This document shows, piece by piece, positions 61,663-64,000 of a DNA stretch of 64,000 bases (positions are counted from its first letter, which is position 1; every line of letters starts with the position of its first letter). The notes beneath the pieces are model-generated. The model worked only from the letters and a program-made list of their open reading frames with translations, searched no databases and had not been told where the DNA came from. The stretch is from Actomonas sp051209155 (GTDB lineage: Bacteria > Verrucomicrobiota > Verrucomicrobiia > Opitutales > Opitutaceae). The translations under genes were made by a program, and so were the position numbers. The stretch is from NCBI GenBank assembly GCA_051209155.1, contig JBPJGB010000001.1, one strand, 5' to 3'.

Positions 61663-61691
61663 GTTGATACAACAATAGTTGATATGTCAAC
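61663..61691. promoter_or_regulatory. Candidate MarR operator
   Basis: Directly before the MarR start lie GTTG-ATA-CAAC (61663-61673) and GTTGA-TATG-TCAAC (61678-61691). Both are perfect inverted repeats, and both begin with the direct repeat GTTGATA spaced 15 bp apart. This AT-rich palindrome pair suits an autoregulatory MarR site. Confidence 0.65.
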
Positions 61692-61729
61692 AAACGATCA
61701 CGCGGATCCCGCACAACGGTGTGCTCAGC

Positions 61730-64000
61730 TCACCGCGCGGCGGCGGCTTCGGCCGGGGGCGTGCTGCGTCGGGCCAACAGGTTGGCGAGAGTCGTGGCGA
61801 AGTTCTCGAGCTCGTAGGGCTTCGGAATCAGGTCGTCGAAGCCGAGCTCCTGGTGGGCGGCGATGGCTTGGTCGGACGAGTAACCACTCGATACGATGGC
61901 GCGCAGGTCGGGTTGTTGCAGCCGCAGTTGTTTCAAGGTGTCGGCGCCGCCCATGCCCCCGCGAATGGTGAGATCGAGGATGACGGCGGCGAAGGGGTGG
62001 CCGTTGGCCTGAGCGGCCGTGAAGGTTTCGATGGCGGCGTCGCCGTCGGGCACGGCGACGGGCTCGTAGTTGAGCTGCAGGAGCATCTTGGTCGCGAGGG
62101 CGCGGATACTGGCTTCGTCGTCCATGACGAGGATGCGTTGGCCGTGGCCACGGGGGGGAAGCTTTTTGGCGGCGAAGGGCGTGCCGGATTGACTGGTGCC
62201 GCGGGCGGCGGGCAACCAAACCGTGAAGGTCGTGCCGCGTCCGGGTTGCGAGGTGACCGCGATGTCGCCGTGGTGTTTGCGCACGATGGAGTAGACGGTC
62301 GCGAGGCCGAGACCGTGGCCGTCGTGTTTGGTCGAGAAGTAGGGGTCGAAGATGCGCTTGATCTTGTCCTCCGGGATGCCGCAGCCGGTGTCGCGCACCT
62401 CGAGCCGCACGAAGCGTCCCTCCGGAAGCGTGGGCGGCAACTCGGCGAAGTCGCTGACGTTGGTGAGACGAAGGTCGAGTCGGCCCTCGCCGCCCATGGC
62501 TTGTTGGGCGTTGATGACGAGGTTCTGCACGACTTGGGAGATTTGGCCCTTGTCGACATGCGCCGCCCACAGGTCGGGCGCGACGCGGGTGTCGCAACAC
62601 ACTCCGCTGCCGTGCAGGGCAAACTCGGTCACTTCGTTGACGATGCCGGGAAGATCCTCGGCGTTGCACACGGGCGAGCCGCCCTTGGAGAAGGTGAGCA
62701 GTTGCAGCGTGAGTTGCTGGGCGCGGCGCACGGCTTTCTCGGCGTCGGCGACGCTTTCCTCGCATTCGTGACCGGTTGGCAGGTCGAGGCGCAGCAACGA
62801 GAGGTTGCCCAGCACGACGGTGAGGAGGTTGTTGAAATCGTGGGCGATGCCGCCGGCGAGCAGGCCGAGGGATTCCAGGCGCGTGGCGTCCTGCAGTTGT
62901 TCGGAGAGGCGGGCTTCGCGTGCCATCTGGCGTTTGAGCAGGGCGGTTTGGTGGCGCACGCGGCGGCGCAGCACCCGCACCCAGATGATGCCGAGGCTGA
63001 GGACGAGCACCAGCAGAAGGGCGGCTTGGGTGAGGCGGCGCGAGGTCCACCAGGGGGCGTCGTGCAACAGGGCGACGTCGGCGGGCTCGGCCAGTTGCAG
63101 CACATAGCCGGCGGCACTCGATCGGGTCCCCTCGGAGGTCGGCACCAGCACCCCGGTGAGGCGCAGCGTGGAACCGTTGGAGGGGTGGGCGAAGGCGTCG
63201 TTTGGAAAGTCGTGGTGATCGTGGGCCAACTCGGCCTCCATCACGAGGGAGCCTTGTTGCACGGTGTAGCGGATGCGGTCCTTGGTCTCCAGCAGGTTGA
63301 TCAGGGTGCCGGTGAAGGTCGCAAGATGACCGGCCAAACCGGACAGGTCGGTGGAGTCAGGTGCGATTTCGACACTGGCCGGCAGGGGGGCCTCTCCCCG
63401 GGAGCGCAGCAGGGCTTCCCGGAGCACGATTTCGCCCTGATCGCGACCCAGTCGTCCCGCCACCTCAAGGTGACGTCCCCGGGGCAACCGCTTGGTTTCG
63501 CGGGTGTGAACGCGAATCACCTCCTCCCCATCGGCGAGGTAGAGCCAGCGCCCCGGTTGATGGTAGAGGACGGTGCCGGCGATGTTGACGAAGTTGAGAA
63601 CGTTGGCGCCGGGATTGAAGCGTCCGAGGCGCGACACGGGGAGCTCAGCGAGGGCAAAGGGATCGGCCGGCGGGCTGTCGATGCTGTTCAAGAGGGTTTC
63701 ATCGGGAACCAGCAGGTCGATGGTTTCGAGCTGGCGCTGGGAGTTGGCCCGCGCCCGACAAACGCCGACGACCTCGACCACCGAGTGCAGCAGGTCACGA
63801 CGGTTGCGTCGAGACGACACCTCGACGGCAAAGTCGCCTTCCGTGGTGGAGAGCTGGAGGGTGCAGGTGCCGTCGTTGCGGGACACGTCGAAAACGTAGC
63901 CGCGCATGGTGACCCATTGCGCGTCTTCCGAACCGGTCAGGGCGCGCTCGAGGCTCACTTCCCGACCGAGTGGATAGGACAGGGTGCCGATGGCGGTCAG
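61730..64000 (-). CDS. Hybrid histidine kinase with beta-rich sensor repeats (5' end cut by window)
   Basis: 756 residues are visible, ending at 61730. The frame is open through the window edge, so the true start lies beyond; a GTG at 63958 is internal. The N-terminal part has OB-like repeats (VTMRGYVFDVSRNDGTCTLQ; FVNIAGTVLYHQPGRWLYLA), a layout common in verrucomicrobial sensor kinases. One membrane span follows (about 330-350, AALLLVLVLSLGIIWVRVL). The HisKA block is GLLAGGIAHDFNNLLTVVLG, the HATPase has VRDTGCGIPEDK and HGLGLATVYSIV, and a receiver closes the protein (ILVMDDEASIRALATKM, ILDLTIRGGMGG). It is similar in its kinase core to the CHASE kinase at 55.8 kb. Confidence 0.88.
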   Translation of the reverse strand: MTAIGTLSYPLGREVSLERALTGSEDAQWVTMRGYVFDVSRNDGTCTLQLSTTEGDFAVEVSSRRNRRDLLHSVVEVVGVCRARANSQRQLETIDLLVPDETLLNSIDSPPADPFALAELPVSRLGRFNPGANVLNFVNIAGTVLYHQPGRWLYLADGEEVIRVHTRETKRLPRGRHLEVAGRLGRDQGEIVLREALLRSRGEAPLPASVEIAPDSTDLSGLAGHLATFTGTLINLLETKDRIRYTVQQGSLVMEAELAHDHHDFPNDAFAHPSNGSTLRLTGVLVPTSEGTRSSAAGYVLQLAEPADVALLHDAPWWTSRRLTQAALLLVLVLSLGIIWVRVLRRRVRHQTALLKRQMAREARLSEQLQDATRLESLGLLAGGIAHDFNNLLTVVLGNLSLLRLDLPTGHECEESVADAEKAVRRAQQLTLQLLTFSKGGSPVCNAEDLPGIVNEVTEFALHGSGVCCDTRVAPDLWAAHVDKGQISQVVQNLVINAQQAMGGEGRLDLRLTNVSDFAELPPTLPEGRFVRLEVRDTGCGIPEDKIKRIFDPYFSTKHDGHGLGLATVYSIVRKHHGDIAVTSQPGRGTTFTVWLPAARGTSQSGTPFAAKKLPPRGHGQRILVMDDEASIRALATKMLLQLNYEPVAVPDGDAAIETFTAAQANGHPFAAVILDLTIRGGMGGADTLKQLRLQQPDLRAIVSSGYSSDQAIAAHQELGFDDLIPKPYELENFATTLANLLARRSTPPAEAAAAR

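Noticed and set aside
1..64000. tRNA, rRNA, CRISPR arrays, transposases or phage genes
   Set aside because: I looked in all gaps and found no cloverleaf, spaced direct repeats or integrase/transposase motifs. Short structured RNAs could still be missed by eye.

Overview
The window is a 64 kb piece of a GC-rich bacterial chromosome. Its gene content is typical of Verrucomicrobiota, most likely the Opitutaceae: glycan-degrading enzymes beside a LacI regulator, secreted proteins with Ig-like and verrucomicrobial C-terminal repeat domains, hybrid histidine kinases, ECF sigma/anti-sigma pairs and poor Shine-Dalgarno use. The taxonomic placement is inference from these traits. I saw no rRNA, tRNA, CRISPR array, transposase or prophage gene. 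Genes are densely packed and no gap exceeds 300 bp.

Region 1 (1-12.5 kb) is a plant-glycan region: a LacI regulator cut by the window start, a secreted sulfatase, a GH115 alpha-glucuronidase, a GH3 beta-xylosidase-type enzyme and a secreted GH5 endoglucanase. Between them lie a CarF/TMEM189-type lipid desaturase divergent from a LysR regulator, a degenerate 5'-nucleotidase-like protein, and an HD hydrolase/ABM pair. Region 2 (12.6-22.1 kb) is mixed housekeeping: a Phd/PIN toxin-antitoxin pair with a perfect palindromic operator, pyruvate kinase, a vWA lipoprotein, a MYG1-like protein, a methyltransferase, and a cNMP/CBS/DUF294 protein coupled to a DnaQ-like exonuclease.

Region 3 (22.2-30.6 kb) encodes large secreted proteins: an alpha/beta-hydrolase with Ig and duplicated C-terminal domains, and a matrixin-type protease with RCC1-like repeats and two EF-hand-like terminal repeats. 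A sugar isomerase-like protein and a GNAT follow. Region 4 (30.6-38.0 kb) is the least explained part: four tandem paralogous secreted proteins of 429-473 aa, each ending in a NLADFF-type motif and a TonB_C-like fold, headed by a secreted protein with two TonB_C-like modules and followed by a ThuA-like protein.

Region 5 (38.2-44.8 kb), divergent from region 4, is a compact unit of two ABC ATPase/permease pairs with 4-14 bp overlaps, a secreted protein, an ECF sigma factor and an anti-sigma factor. Region 6 (44.8-64 kb) holds a GT-C glycosyltransferase, a CAP-domain lipoprotein, an oxidoreductase, a FIST sensor beside a hybrid histidine kinase, an alcohol dehydrogenase, a nucleoside hydrolase, a CHASE-type hybrid kinase, a DUF2339 membrane protein with its MarR regulator, and another hybrid kinase cut by the window end.

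Two patterns cut across the window. A palindromic element (CCGGGSTC-N3-GASCCCGG, usually followed by CTACAG) sits in every convergent intergenic gap longer than about 70 bp and nowhere else I could find. Most monocistronic starts are preceded by C/T-rich tracts rather than a purine-rich Shine-Dalgarno sequence.
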